From: JBFHRB01 sp041591915
GTDB taxonomy: Bacteria; Actinomycetota; Nitriliruptoria; Nitriliruptorales; Nitriliruptoraceae
Direction: 5' to 3'
DNA: 6,513 bases
Assembly (NCBI GenBank): GCA_041591915.1
Contig: JBFHRB010000191.1
Location: forward strand, 1 to 6,513
Position numbers and translations under genes: made by a program. Below are positions 1 to 6,124 of the stretch, piece after piece. The notes beneath the pieces were generated by a model. It ran no database searches and had not been told where the DNA came from. It worked only from the letters and a program-made list of their open reading frames with translations. Positions within the stretch are counted from its first letter, which is position 1. Each line of letters opens with the position of its first letter.

Positions 1-1416
1 GAGCACATCGTGATCGCACTCGCGGGTGGGACCGGCAGCGGCAAGTCGTCGCTGTTCAACCGGCTCGCCGACCGCGACTTCTCGTCCGTCGGTCCGGTCC
101 GGCCGGTCACCGAGGACGCCGTGGCCTGGTCCGTCGGCGACGGGGTCACGGCGGGCACGCTGCTCGACTGGCTGCAGGTCCGGCACCGCCACCACGACCG
201 TGACGACCGCTACGCGCCGGCCGGCACGGTCCTCGTCGACCTCCCCGACATCGACTCGATCAGCACGGGGCATCGGGCGGTCGCCGACCGACTCATCGAC
301 CGCGTGGACGTGCTCGTGTGGGTCGTCGATCCCCTCAAGTACGCCCAGCGCCGTCTTCACGACGGCTACCTCCGTCGGCTCGCCGAACATGCCGACGTCA
401 CCTTCGTCGTCCTGAACCGGGTCGACGAGGTCGCTGACGTCGGGACGGTCGAGGACGACCTCGCACGACTGCTCGCCGAGGACGGCCTCGCCGAAGCACG
501 GATCCTCACGACCTCGGCGACCGAGGGGACGGGCGTCGACCGCCTCCGACGGGTGCTCTGGGACGAGGTCCGGGACCGCACCGCGGTTGCCGCCCGCATC
601 ACCGCCGATCTCCGCAGCGTGGCCCAGCGCCTGCGGGACGAGGTGGGGGAGGCCGTCTGGGGGGACGTCGACGTCACGGCGGTCGTCGACGCGGTGATCC
701 TGGCGGTCGATGCGGAGGGCCTCGCCCGCCGGGCCGCCCGCGACTTCCGCGCGGAGGGCATGCAGCAGACGCAGCCGTGGATCAGCGCGGCGATCCGACT
801 CCCGTCACGGCTGCTGCGGCGCGCGCTCGGTCGGCGGCGAGGCGTCCTCCCGTCCGGTGGCGACGAGGGCAGCGCACCCCCGTCTCCGGTCGGGCTGCGG
901 CACGCGCTGATCGACGTCGTCGACGACGTGACGGCGACGCTGCCGGTCTCCTGGGGGGCGCGCCTGCGCGGCTGGGCCGCGGAGGCGGCGGACGACCTCG
1001 GCGACGGCGCCAAGCGCGCCGTCGACGCCGCCGACCTGCCGGGTCCCGAACGCAGCTGGTGGAGTGCCTACGCACTGCTCTGGACCACGGTCGAGCTGGC
1101 CCCGACCCTCGGGCTCCTGTGGCTCGCAGCGCTGCTGGTCCTCGACTACCTGCAGCTGCCGCGACCACCGGCGCCCAGCGTCCGTGGCCTCCCACTCCCG
1201 ACGGCGTTGGTCGTGTACGGCGGCATCGCATGGGCGCTCCTCGCGCTGCTCCGCCGGCCGTTCGTGGCGCTCGGGGCGAGGCGCCACCTGCGACGCGTCG
1301 AACGTGCGCTGCGGGAGGAGCTCGCCGCGGTCGTCGACGAACGCATCGGCCAGCCGTTGCTGGGGGAGATGGCCGTGCAACGCGACATCGCCGGGGCGAT
1401 CGAGAAGCTGACCTGA
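1..1416 (+). CDS. YfjP-type membrane-anchored GTPase (5' end outside window)
   Basis: GTP-binding protein of the TRAFAC/Era-like class, subfamily common in actinobacteria. Numbering from the GTG at 10, the G1 P-loop GGTGSGKS is at residues 6-13, G3 is DLPD at 77-80, G4 is NRVD at 136-139 and G5 is TSA at 168-170. DLPD in place of the usual DxxG matches what I recall as normal for this subfamily, as does the following stretch VLVWVVDPLKYA (101-112). Two hydrophobic segments near 355-379 and 397-414 should place the C-terminal part in the membrane, followed by an Arg-rich amphipathic tail. The frame is open to the window edge (codons for E-H-I precede the GTG) and a P-loop five residues from the N-terminus would be atypical, so the gene almost certainly starts upstream. 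In relatives such a gene often sits beside a second GTPase gene, which would lie to the left. Cellular role is not established; ribosome- or membrane-related functions are only inferred. Confidence 0.85.
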   Translation, partial: EHIVIALAGGTGSGKSSLFNRLADRDFSSVGPVRPVTEDAVAWSVGDGVTAGTLLDWLQVRHRHHDRDDRYAPAGTVLVDLPDIDSISTGHRAVADRLIDRVDVLVWVVDPLKYAQRRLHDGYLRRLAEHADVTFVVLNRVDEVADVGTVEDDLARLLAEDGLAEARILTTSATEGTGVDRLRRVLWDEVRDRTAVAARITADLRSVAQRLRDEVGEAVWGDVDVTAVVDAVILAVDAEGLARRAARDFRAEGMQQTQPWISAAIRLPSRLLRRALGRRRGVLPSGGDEGSAPPSPVGLRHALIDVVDDVTATLPVSWGARLRGWAAEAADDLGDGAKRAVDAADLPGPERSWWSAYALLWTTVELAPTLGLLWLAALLVLDYLQLPRPPAPSVRGLPLPTALVVYGGIAWALLALLRRPFVALGARRHLRRVERALREELAAVVDERIGQPLLGEMAVQRDIAGAIEKLT

Positions 1417-1423
1417 GGCGCGG

Positions 1424-1463
1424 AACGGCGCCGGCCCCCGGGTGCGCGAGGACCGGCGCCGTT
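1424..1463. terminator. Inverted repeat between convergent genes, probable bidirectional terminator
   Basis: AACGGCGCCGG (1424-1434) and CCGGCGCCGTT (1453-1463) are perfect 11-bp reverse complements around an 18-nt loop. The structure begins 8 bases after the GTPase stop and ends 20 bases before the stop of the minus-strand ceramidase-like gene, so it can serve both. There is no T-tract on either side, which is common for hairpin terminators in GC-rich bacteria but lowers certainty about intrinsic termination. Confidence 0.6.
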
Positions 1464-1483
1464 GCCCCTCCCGGGTCTGGTGC

Positions 1484-3217
1484 TCAGCCGTTCAGCTGGT
1501 TGAGCAGGGCGATCGAGGTCTCGAGGACGTGGTCGCCCGTGCAGTGGTCGATGGCGTAGCTGTCCTCGTAGTTCACGATGAGGTAGCCACCGGCGGCGAA
1601 GCCGAGACCCTGCTGCCCGATGCGGTTGATCTCGAACTCCTGCGGCATGTAGCCGAGGCCGTCGTTGGCCTGGCCGAGCGGCATGGTCACGAGCGACCCC
1701 GACTTCTCCTTGATGGTGTTCGTCAGGTTCGAGAACACCTCACCCGGAGCGGTCGTGAGCGCGAAGTCGCTGCCGATGCGTGCTGCGGCGACGGGGAGCT
1801 CGACCGAGAAGGCGGACTGCGAGACGCACGGGGCGGTCTCGGGCTCCTGGCCGGTCCGGATGCTCGACGGCTGGGCGAGGAACTTGCGGTCGAAGAAGCC
1901 CGGCATCCCGAGAGCCGTCAGGGGCATGTTGGTGACGGGGTGGATCCACGTCGTCCGGGCGACCCGGACGTCGGTGTCGGCGAGCAGGGTGCCGGCGCCG
2001 ACCTCGGGGAGTTCGTTCGCGAGGCGGTGGCCCATCATCGTGCCGCCGCTCGTGGAGATGTTGCCGAGGCCGGTCATGAAGTGGAGGCCGATACCGCCGA
2101 AGCGCTCCTCGAGTTGGCGCTCGAACGCACCCGGCCAGTCCGCGTGCGCCCGGCCGTCGTTGGTGCCCTTCGTGGTCGGGTGGGCGGCGAAGGCGCCGAC
2201 CGTGGTCACCACGTCGCCGGAGTCCGCGTCGATCGCGCGCAGCCAGGCAACCTGCTGCTCCTCGGCGGAGCGGTAGGTGTCGCGGCGCTCGCGGTTGTGC
2301 GGGCGGGCGTTCTCCTCACCGACCTCGATGACCGCAGGCCGCATGTCGGCAACGGCCTCGGTGATGGACCGCTCGATCGAGTCGCCGATCTGGGCCATGT
2401 ACCAGTCCGGCACGAAGCCCCACCCGCCGAGGAACTCGGGCGCGGAGTGGGCGTGCGTGGCGGAGATGACGATGCCGGCGGGGTCGATGCCGAGCTTGGT
2501 GCCGATCGACTCGGTCAGCTGCTTCACACCGCAGTCGTCGCACTTGGACTCGAAGTCCCAGACGTAGGCCTCCGCGTCGATCACGGTCAGGACGAGCGTG
2601 TCGGTGCCGTCGGAGATCGCGGCGCTGCGGACCCACAGGCCCAGGCCCGTGGTCGGGTCGCCGTCGGTGGCGCCCTCGTACTCGTCGTAACCCGGGTCGC
2701 CCGGTCCGAGATCCCAGTCGACGACCGGGTTCATCGGGCCGATGCCGAACCCGCCCATGTAGATGCAGTCGGGGTTCTCGGGCCACGGGCTCTTCGTCGC
2801 CATGACGAGGTGCGCGCCGTGCTCGGGGTCCTCGGCCAGCTCGGCGAACAGGTCCTCGCTGAGGGTGGCGCACTCCTGCATGTCGCGGTTCCAGAACGCG
2901 CCCGGGAACTCGTCCTGGTAGTCGTCCGGACGCGGGTACATCGACACCTTGCTGGCGCCCACGAGCGCGACCTTGCCCCCGATCGCGTCGAGGTCGAGGT
3001 CGTCGAGCAGGTCGTCGAGGCCGCCGCCGTCCTCGTCGTCGCCCTCGTTCTGCAGCGCGTCGGTGTCGACGTCGTCGTACTCGTCCACCTCGGCCGCCTC
3101 GAGCGGGTCGGCGGGGGTCGAGACGGGGGCCAGGCCGGTGCCGGCCCAGGCGACGGAGACGGTCAGCGCACCGGTCGCGAGACCGACGACCATCCGGCGG
3201 AGTGAGGTGCGGAACAT
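1484..3217 (-). CDS. Secreted neutral/alkaline ceramidase-like hydrolase
   Basis: A 577-residue exported protein related to the neutral/alkaline non-lysosomal ceramidase family (amidohydrolases of N-acyl sphingoid lipids). Residues 1-25 form a signal peptide with an RR pair (7-8) and an AWA-like cleavage site near 25. Residues 40-80 are a strongly acidic Asp/Glu/Gly linker. Family landmarks follow: SATHAHSAP (252-260), like the HTHSGP zinc motif; AAHPTT (344-349); HADWPG (358-363); APGEVFSN (490-497), like the PGEF metal-ligand motif, with E493; and a Gly-rich GLGYMPQEFE (520-529) with Y523 at the expected Tyr ligand. By alignment from memory, the first zinc-ligand His (GIHMR-type motif) would be W195 in GLWVR (193-197). 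A CDDC motif lies at 226-229. I see no separate C-terminal Ig-like domain. ATG chosen because it gives the signal peptide and has AGGA five bases upstream. It lies 120 nt downstream of the photolyase gene on the same strand. True substrate unknown; ceramide cleavage is not shown. Confidence 0.72.
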   Translation of the reverse strand: MFRTSLRRMVVGLATGALTVSVAWAGTGLAPVSTPADPLEAAEVDEYDDVDTDALQNEGDDEDGGGLDDLLDDLDLDAIGGKVALVGASKVSMYPRPDDYQDEFPGAFWNRDMQECATLSEDLFAELAEDPEHGAHLVMATKSPWPENPDCIYMGGFGIGPMNPVVDWDLGPGDPGYDEYEGATDGDPTTGLGLWVRSAAISDGTDTLVLTVIDAEAYVWDFESKCDDCGVKQLTESIGTKLGIDPAGIVISATHAHSAPEFLGGWGFVPDWYMAQIGDSIERSITEAVADMRPAVIEVGEENARPHNRERRDTYRSAEEQQVAWLRAIDADSGDVVTTVGAFAAHPTTKGTNDGRAHADWPGAFERQLEERFGGIGLHFMTGLGNISTSGGTMMGHRLANELPEVGAGTLLADTDVRVARTTWIHPVTNMPLTALGMPGFFDRKFLAQPSSIRTGQEPETAPCVSQSAFSVELPVAAARIGSDFALTTAPGEVFSNLTNTIKEKSGSLVTMPLGQANDGLGYMPQEFEINRIGQQGLGFAAGGYLIVNYEDSYAIDHCTGDHVLETSIALLNQLNG

Positions 3218-3244
3218 GGGGCGTCCTGAGGAGGTGTGCGGGCG

Positions 3245-3267
3245 CGAGCGGCTACGGCTGCCGCTCG
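3245..3267 (-). other. Hairpin in leader of the ceramidase-like gene
   Basis: CGAGCGGC (3245-3252) and GCCGCTCG (3260-3267) form a perfect 8-bp stem with a 7-nt loop, inside the 120-nt gap between the photolyase stop and the ceramidase-like start. It lies 71 nt downstream of the photolyase stop and ends 27 nt before the next ATG. It could be a terminator or attenuator for readthrough from the photolyase, or a leader or mRNA-stability structure. No T-tract follows and I found no convincing promoter in this gap, so cotranscription with some attenuation is plausible but unproven. Confidence 0.35.
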
Positions 3268-3337
3268 TCGAGGAGGTTCGACGCGCAGGCGCGCCGCTCC
3301 TGCACGGCCCAACGAGCGCCGGACGCTGCGGTGACGC

Positions 3338-4837
3338 TCAGAGCTCTCCGCGTTCGAGGCGTCGGAGCACCTCGGTCGCCCGGGCGTGCAGCTCGTCGCG
3401 GTCGGCGAGCCGGTCGTAGGTGGCGTAGCTGCGCCGCATCCGGTGATTGGCCTCGAACCGGTCGCGGTGGCGCGCCAGGAAGTCCCAGTACAGGGTGGTG
3501 AACGGGCAGGCGTCATCGCCGGTGCGCTTGCGGGGGTCGAACCGACAGCCGCTGCAGTGGTCGCTCATGCGGTTGATGTACGCACCACCAGCGGCGTACG
3601 GCTTGGTGGACATGATCCCGCCGTCGGCGAAGAGTCCCATGCCGATCACGTTGGGGAGCATCACCCACTCCGCCCCGTCGATGAACGAGGCCCACATCCA
3701 GTCGACGACCTCGGCGGGTCTGACGCCCGCGAGCAGGCACAGGTTGGCGATGACCATCAGGCGCTGGATGTGGTGGGCATAGGCGTGGTCGTGGACGCTG
3801 CGCACCGCGTCTGCGGCGCACGCCATCTCGGTCTGCGCGCCGGTGAAGACGGGTGGCAGCGGACGGTCGGCCCCGAGCACGTTGAGGTCCCGGTAGCCGG
3901 GCATCTCGCGCCAGTACACGCCCCACACGTACTCCCGCCAGCCGATGACCTGGCGGATGAAGCCCTCCGCCGCGTTGATCGGCAGCTCGCCGGCCCGGTA
4001 GGCCTCCTCGACGGCGTCGCAGACCTCGCCGGGGAGGACGAGTCCGACGTTGAGGGCGTGGCTGAGCAGCGAGTGGTTCAGGAAGGTGCGACCTCCCACC
4101 ATCGCGTCCTGGTAGTCGCCGAACATCGGCGCCGCGTCGCGGAGCCAGGCGTGCATCCGGGCGAACGCTCGTTGGCGCGACGTCGCCCACGTCCCGTCGG
4201 GCGACGAGCCGAACAGGCCGTCGGGGAGGTCGCGCAGGACCGCGTCGTCGACCGCGTCGAGCGCCGACGCGACGACCGCCTCCTCCGGCCGGAAGCTGCC
4301 GTCGTCGGGGTCGCCCGGGGGACGCTCGCGGTTGTCGTGGTCGAAGTTCCAGCGCCCGCCCGCGGGTTCGTCGCCGTCCATCAGGTACCCGAGGCGCCGG
4401 CGCTGCCAGCGGTAGAAGTCCTCCATCCGGGTCGTCGGCCGGTCACCGGCCCACGCAGCGAACTCGTCGCGGTGGCACAGGAACTGGTTCGAGGGGACGA
4501 CGTCGACCTCGAGGTCCTCGAGCAGCCGGAGCCCGTCCCAGCTCATCGGTTCCATCGCGATGACGCGCTGGGGGCCGTGGGCGTCGACGTGCTCGCGGAG
4601 CCCTGCGCGCAGCGAGGCCGCTCGGCGATGGTCGACGTCGAAGCCCGCCGCCTCGAGCTCGGCGGCGAACCGGCGCATGGCGGTGATGACCAGGTGGGCC
4701 CGCTGGACGTGCCAGCGCTTCGACGCGAGCTTGGCGGTCGACTCGACCATCAGGATGCGCGCCTCGCCCGGCTCGACGCCGTCGAGCGAGGCGATGCGTC
4801 GGTTCAGCTGGTCGCCGAGGACCCAGATCGTGTCCAT
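3338..4837 (-). CDS. FeS-BCP cryptochrome/photolyase family protein (PhrB-like, probable (6-4) photolyase)
   Basis: A 499-residue flavoprotein of the deoxyribodipyrimidine photolyase-related family, which uses FAD and light to reverse UV photoproducts in DNA. The N-terminal antenna-type domain opens with MDTIWVLGDQL and covers roughly 1-220; the FAD-binding helical domain follows. Diagnostic cysteines C340, C428, C431 and C444 have the same spacing (88, 3, 13) as the four [4Fe-4S] ligands I recall for Agrobacterium PhrB (350, 438, 441, 454). The double His of AHHIQRLM (H355, H356) matches the catalytic His pair, Y414 matches Tyr424, and PNVIGMGLFADGG (395-407) is a strong family signature. 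W380 matches Trp390, but the Trp342 position appears to be F331 and Tyr391 appears to be M381. The relatives bind a lumazine-type antenna; that is inferred here. ATG at 4837 has GAAGGT upstream. Length is typical for the family. Lesion specificity ((6-4) rather than CPD) is inferred from the family. Confidence 0.92.
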   Translation of the reverse strand: MDTIWVLGDQLNRRIASLDGVEPGEARILMVESTAKLASKRWHVQRAHLVITAMRRFAAELEAAGFDVDHRRAASLRAGLREHVDAHGPQRVIAMEPMSWDGLRLLEDLEVDVVPSNQFLCHRDEFAAWAGDRPTTRMEDFYRWQRRRLGYLMDGDEPAGGRWNFDHDNRERPPGDPDDGSFRPEEAVVASALDAVDDAVLRDLPDGLFGSSPDGTWATSRQRAFARMHAWLRDAAPMFGDYQDAMVGGRTFLNHSLLSHALNVGLVLPGEVCDAVEEAYRAGELPINAAEGFIRQVIGWREYVWGVYWREMPGYRDLNVLGADRPLPPVFTGAQTEMACAADAVRSVHDHAYAHHIQRLMVIANLCLLAGVRPAEVVDWMWASFIDGAEWVMLPNVIGMGLFADGGIMSTKPYAAGGAYINRMSDHCSGCRFDPRKRTGDDACPFTTLYWDFLARHRDRFEANHRMRRSYATYDRLADRDELHARATEVLRRLERGEL

Positions 4838-4882
4838 GCAGGACCTTCGTGCCGGGCGCCCGCGTGGGACGTGGCGACCCGC

Positions 4883-4978
4883 TCAGCCCTCGTCGTCGTG
4901 CTCGTGCTCGTGGTCGTGGTCGTGGTCGTGGTGCTCGTGCCTGTGGGTGCCCGGACCGGACCCCCGCTCAGCGGAGAC
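4883..4978 (-). other. In-frame His/Asp/Glu-rich open extension after the small-protein stop
   Basis: Past the TGA at 4981-4979, the same reading frame stays open for 31 codons to a second TGA (4885-4883). It reads VSAERGSGPGT, then HRHEHHDHDHDH, then EHEHDDEG, giving nine His alternating with Asp and Glu. Such alternation is typical of metal-binding protein tails. There is no ATG, GTG or TTG in this frame between the two stops, so it could only be made by readthrough of the first TGA, or it is a remnant of a longer protein, or it is a chance product of the hexamer repeat. Annotated as a candidate extension, not as a gene. Confidence 0.3.
4889..4939. repeat. Short degenerate hexamer tandem repeat (GTGGTC / GTGCTC)
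   Basis: On the plus strand two copies of GTGCTC (4898-4909) are followed by three copies of GTGGTC (4910-4927), with related triplets on both sides. On the minus strand the units read CACGAC and CACGAG, i.e. His-Asp and His-Glu codons in the frame of the small protein. Low-complexity tract in the 141-nt gap between the small gene and the photolyase; could vary in copy number by slippage. Confidence 0.75.
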
Positions 4979-5140
4979 TCAACAGCCGGGTTCGCCGTGG
5001 TTGCCGCAGCAGTCCGACGCCCTGCGAAGCTTGATGAGGCTGTTCTTCGCGGCCAGCCGGGCTTTCGTCACGGCCGAGGCGTCGTAGGTGCTCCAGTTGG
5101 TGACGAAGTCACGGGGGCTGGGACGGGGGCGTCGGGCCAT
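4979..5140 (-). CDS. Small conserved Cys-rich protein (CCGN..GEPGC C-terminus)
   Basis: A 53-residue protein starting MARRPRPSPRDF and ending DCCGNHGEPGC, with cysteines at 44, 45 and 53. The first 40 residues are basic (many Arg and Lys) with a helical stretch ASAVTKARLAAKNSLIKLRR (21-40). The motif resembles a family of uncharacterised small actinobacterial proteins ending in CCGNxGxPGC that I recognise by pattern but cannot name; no function is known to me. The CC...C cluster could bind a metal or form disulphides; this is inference. The frame is open upstream of the ATG, but this start is chosen because a strong ribosome site, AGGAGG (minus strand, 5151-5146), sits five bases before it and the upstream frame has no family-like sequence. 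It is the first gene of the minus-strand group, divergent from the DUF1330 gene, and lies 141 nt ahead of the photolyase. Confidence 0.82.
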   Translation of the reverse strand: MARRPRPSPRDFVTNWSTYDASAVTKARLAAKNSLIKLRRASDCCGNHGEPGC

Positions 5141-5164
5141 CGGGTCCTCCTCGGGGGTCCGGCG

Positions 5165-5174
5165 ACCGTAGCCT
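5165..5174. promoter_or_regulatory. Putative divergent promoter with overlapping -10 hexamers
   Basis: In the 58-bp gap between divergent starts, TAGCCT (5169-5174, plus) and TACGGT (5170-5165, minus) both fit the TANNNT -10 pattern and share the TA at 5169-5170. Each would start transcription about 18 nt ahead of its gene, leaving just enough leader for the ribosome sites seen. No TTGACA-like -35 is visible at normal spacing for either direction, so this rests on position and the -10 match only. Confidence 0.35.
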
Positions 5175-5198
5175 TCGGCCACCGATGCTGGGGGAGAT

Positions 5199-5615
5199 GT
5201 GGGCAAGCTCGATCCGACCACGGAGCAGGTGCAGGCGTTCCTGGCACAGGAGTGGGACGGTCCACTCGTGATGCTCAACCTGCTGCGCTACCGCGAGGAG
5301 GCGGACTACTCCCACGCCCCCGACCTCGCACCCGACGAGCCGATCACCGGCCGCGACGCCTACGGCCGCTACGGCATGGCCGTCCTGCCGATCCTGCAGC
5401 GGGTCGGAGCGCGCATCGTGTACGCCGCCACGGCGAGCGACTCCCTGATCGGGCCGGACGACGAATCGTGGGACGACGTGCTGCTGGTCCGCTATCCCGA
5501 CCGCGACACGTTCCTGGCGATGACCGGGAGCCCGGAGTACCTCGCGATCCACGGGCACCGCAACGCGGCGCTCGCCGACTCCCGACTGATCCCGACCCGG
5601 ATGCAGGAGCTGTGA
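5199..5615 (+). CDS. DUF1330 domain protein
   Basis: A 138-residue protein matching the DUF1330 family (dimeric alpha/beta ferredoxin-like fold). Signatures in order: GPLVMLNLLRYR (21-32), ITGRDAYGRYG (49-59) with AVLPILQRVGARIVYAA (61-77), ESWDDVLLVRYPDRDTFLAM (89-108), and SPEYLAIHGHRNAALADSRL (111-130). The family is predicted cytoplasmic, and no signal peptide is visible. The biochemical role of DUF1330 proteins is not established. GTG at 5199 is the only start that keeps the whole domain; the purine-rich GGGGGAG (5190-5196) lies immediately ahead, slightly close to the start. An ATG at 5185 is out of frame. Its stop overlaps the start of the lipoprotein gene, indicating translational coupling and shared transcription. 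Length is a little over the roughly 100 residues of the core domain, as in the longer members of the family. Confidence 0.88.
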   Translation: MGKLDPTTEQVQAFLAQEWDGPLVMLNLLRYREEADYSHAPDLAPDEPITGRDAYGRYGMAVLPILQRVGARIVYAATASDSLIGPDDESWDDVLLVRYPDRDTFLAMTGSPEYLAIHGHRNAALADSRLIPTRMQEL

Positions 5616-6061
5616 GGAGGCGCCTTGCCGTGGGGGCGACGCTGCTCGGGCTCGCCGTCGCGGCCTGCGCCGACTCCAGCGCAGCGACCGACCTGGCCGC
5701 CCTGCCGGTCATGTCGGCACCGGTGGCCGGGACGACGAACTCGTTCGTCGAGACGAACCCGGACGGCAAGGTCTTCCGGCAGATGGACGTCATCGGCGAG
5801 TGGAACGCGGTCAGCGCGTCCATCGCCGACGTCGTGCGGGCCCACGGCTGGACCATCGAGTCGGTCAACTGCGTCGGCACCGGCAACGACGTCATCTCAC
5901 GCAAGCAGGTCGATGGCCGCTGGATCCTCATGGAGGCCGGTGCGGGCGAGACGATCGCCGGGATGATCCTGAGCGTCCCGACGGACCAGCGGCCGGCGCG
6001 CACGCCGCTCGAGGTCACGGGCCGCTGCCCACAGGTCCTCGTCGCGGCCGCCAGCTCCTGA
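5612..6061 (+). CDS. Uncharacterised lipoprotein
   Basis: A 149-residue exported lipoprotein. Residues 1-19 are a textbook signal: MRRR, a hydrophobic core (LAVGATLLGLAV) and lipobox AVAAC with the lipidated Cys at 19, so the mature part should sit on the outer face of the membrane. The mature part has a Ser/Ala/Thr/Pro linker (20-43), then a compact domain (about 44-145) with ASIADVVRAHGWTIES (69-84), DGRWILMEAG (101-110), and two cysteines, C87 and C139, that could form a disulphide. I do not recognise the domain. GTG at 5612 overlaps the DUF1330 stop by four bases (GTGA) and uses the AGGAG at 5605-5609. A GTG at 5630 has a better-spaced AGGAGG (5615-5620) but would remove the Arg-rich start of the signal, so 5612 is preferred. 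Probably cotranscribed with the DUF1330 gene. Confidence 0.8.
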   Translation: MRRRLAVGATLLGLAVAACADSSAATDLAALPVMSAPVAGTTNSFVETNPDGKVFRQMDVIGEWNAVSASIADVVRAHGWTIESVNCVGTGNDVISRKQVDGRWILMEAGAGETIAGMILSVPTDQRPARTPLEVTGRCPQVLVAAASS

Positions 6062-6066
6062 CGCCT

Positions 6067-6092
6067 GTCTCGTCCGCCCGCGGGGACGGGAC
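6067..6092 (+). terminator. Hairpin after the lipoprotein gene
   Basis: GTCTCGTCC (6067-6075) can pair with GGACGGGAC (6084-6092) over nine positions with one G-T pair and an 8-nt loop. It starts six bases after the lipoprotein stop and lies before the prolyl-tRNA synthetase start, so it is placed to end the DUF1330-lipoprotein transcript. No T-tract follows. Confidence 0.45.
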
Positions 6093-6108
6093 CGACAACC
6101 CCGCTGGG

Positions 6109-6114
6109 TAGGCT
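6109..6114 (+). promoter_or_regulatory. Putative -10 element for proS (near-leaderless)
   Basis: TAGGCT fits the TANNNT -10 pattern and ends 10 bases before the proS ATG. A start of transcription 7 to 10 bases downstream would fall at 6121-6125, giving a leader of zero to four bases. No ribosome-binding site is visible directly upstream of the ATG, consistent with leaderless translation, which is common in actinobacteria. No good -35 hexamer is seen at normal spacing. Confidence 0.4.
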
Positions 6115-6124
6115 CCCGCGCACT

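Noticed and set aside
10..12. GTG at 10 as the true start of the GTPase
   Set aside because: Frame is open to the window edge and the P-loop would begin five residues from the start; more likely an internal Val.
1442..3205. Long plus-strand open frame (587 codons) antisense to the ceramidase-like gene
   Set aside because: Val/Arg/Gly/Glu-rich composition with no recognisable domain; the opposite strand has a signal peptide and family motifs. Typical antisense openness in GC-rich DNA.
1484..3217. Tat export of the ceramidase-like protein because of RR at 7-8
   Set aside because: Only a twin Arg is seen; the surrounding SLRRMVVG lacks the fuller Tat consensus, so Sec export is equally possible and no call is made.
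4889..4939. CRISPR-like or regulatory iteron array
   Set aside because: Units are contiguous six-base repeats without spacers; it is a simple low-complexity tract.
4979..4981. TGA after the small protein as a selenocysteine codon
   Set aside because: The preceding GEPGC looks like a natural terminus and no SECIS-like hairpin stands out directly after the codon; readthrough or chance is more likely.
4979..5278. Longer version of the small protein starting at 5278
   Set aside because: The extra 46 residues overlap the divergent promoter region and DUF1330 start and have no protein-like pattern; the AGGAGG site fixes the start at 5140.
3386..5611. Very long plus-strand open frame (to 6061) running antisense to the photolyase and small gene and out of frame through DUF1330
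   Set aside because: Only its last 149 codons (from 5612) look like a protein, with a lipoprotein signal; the rest mirrors well-supported genes.
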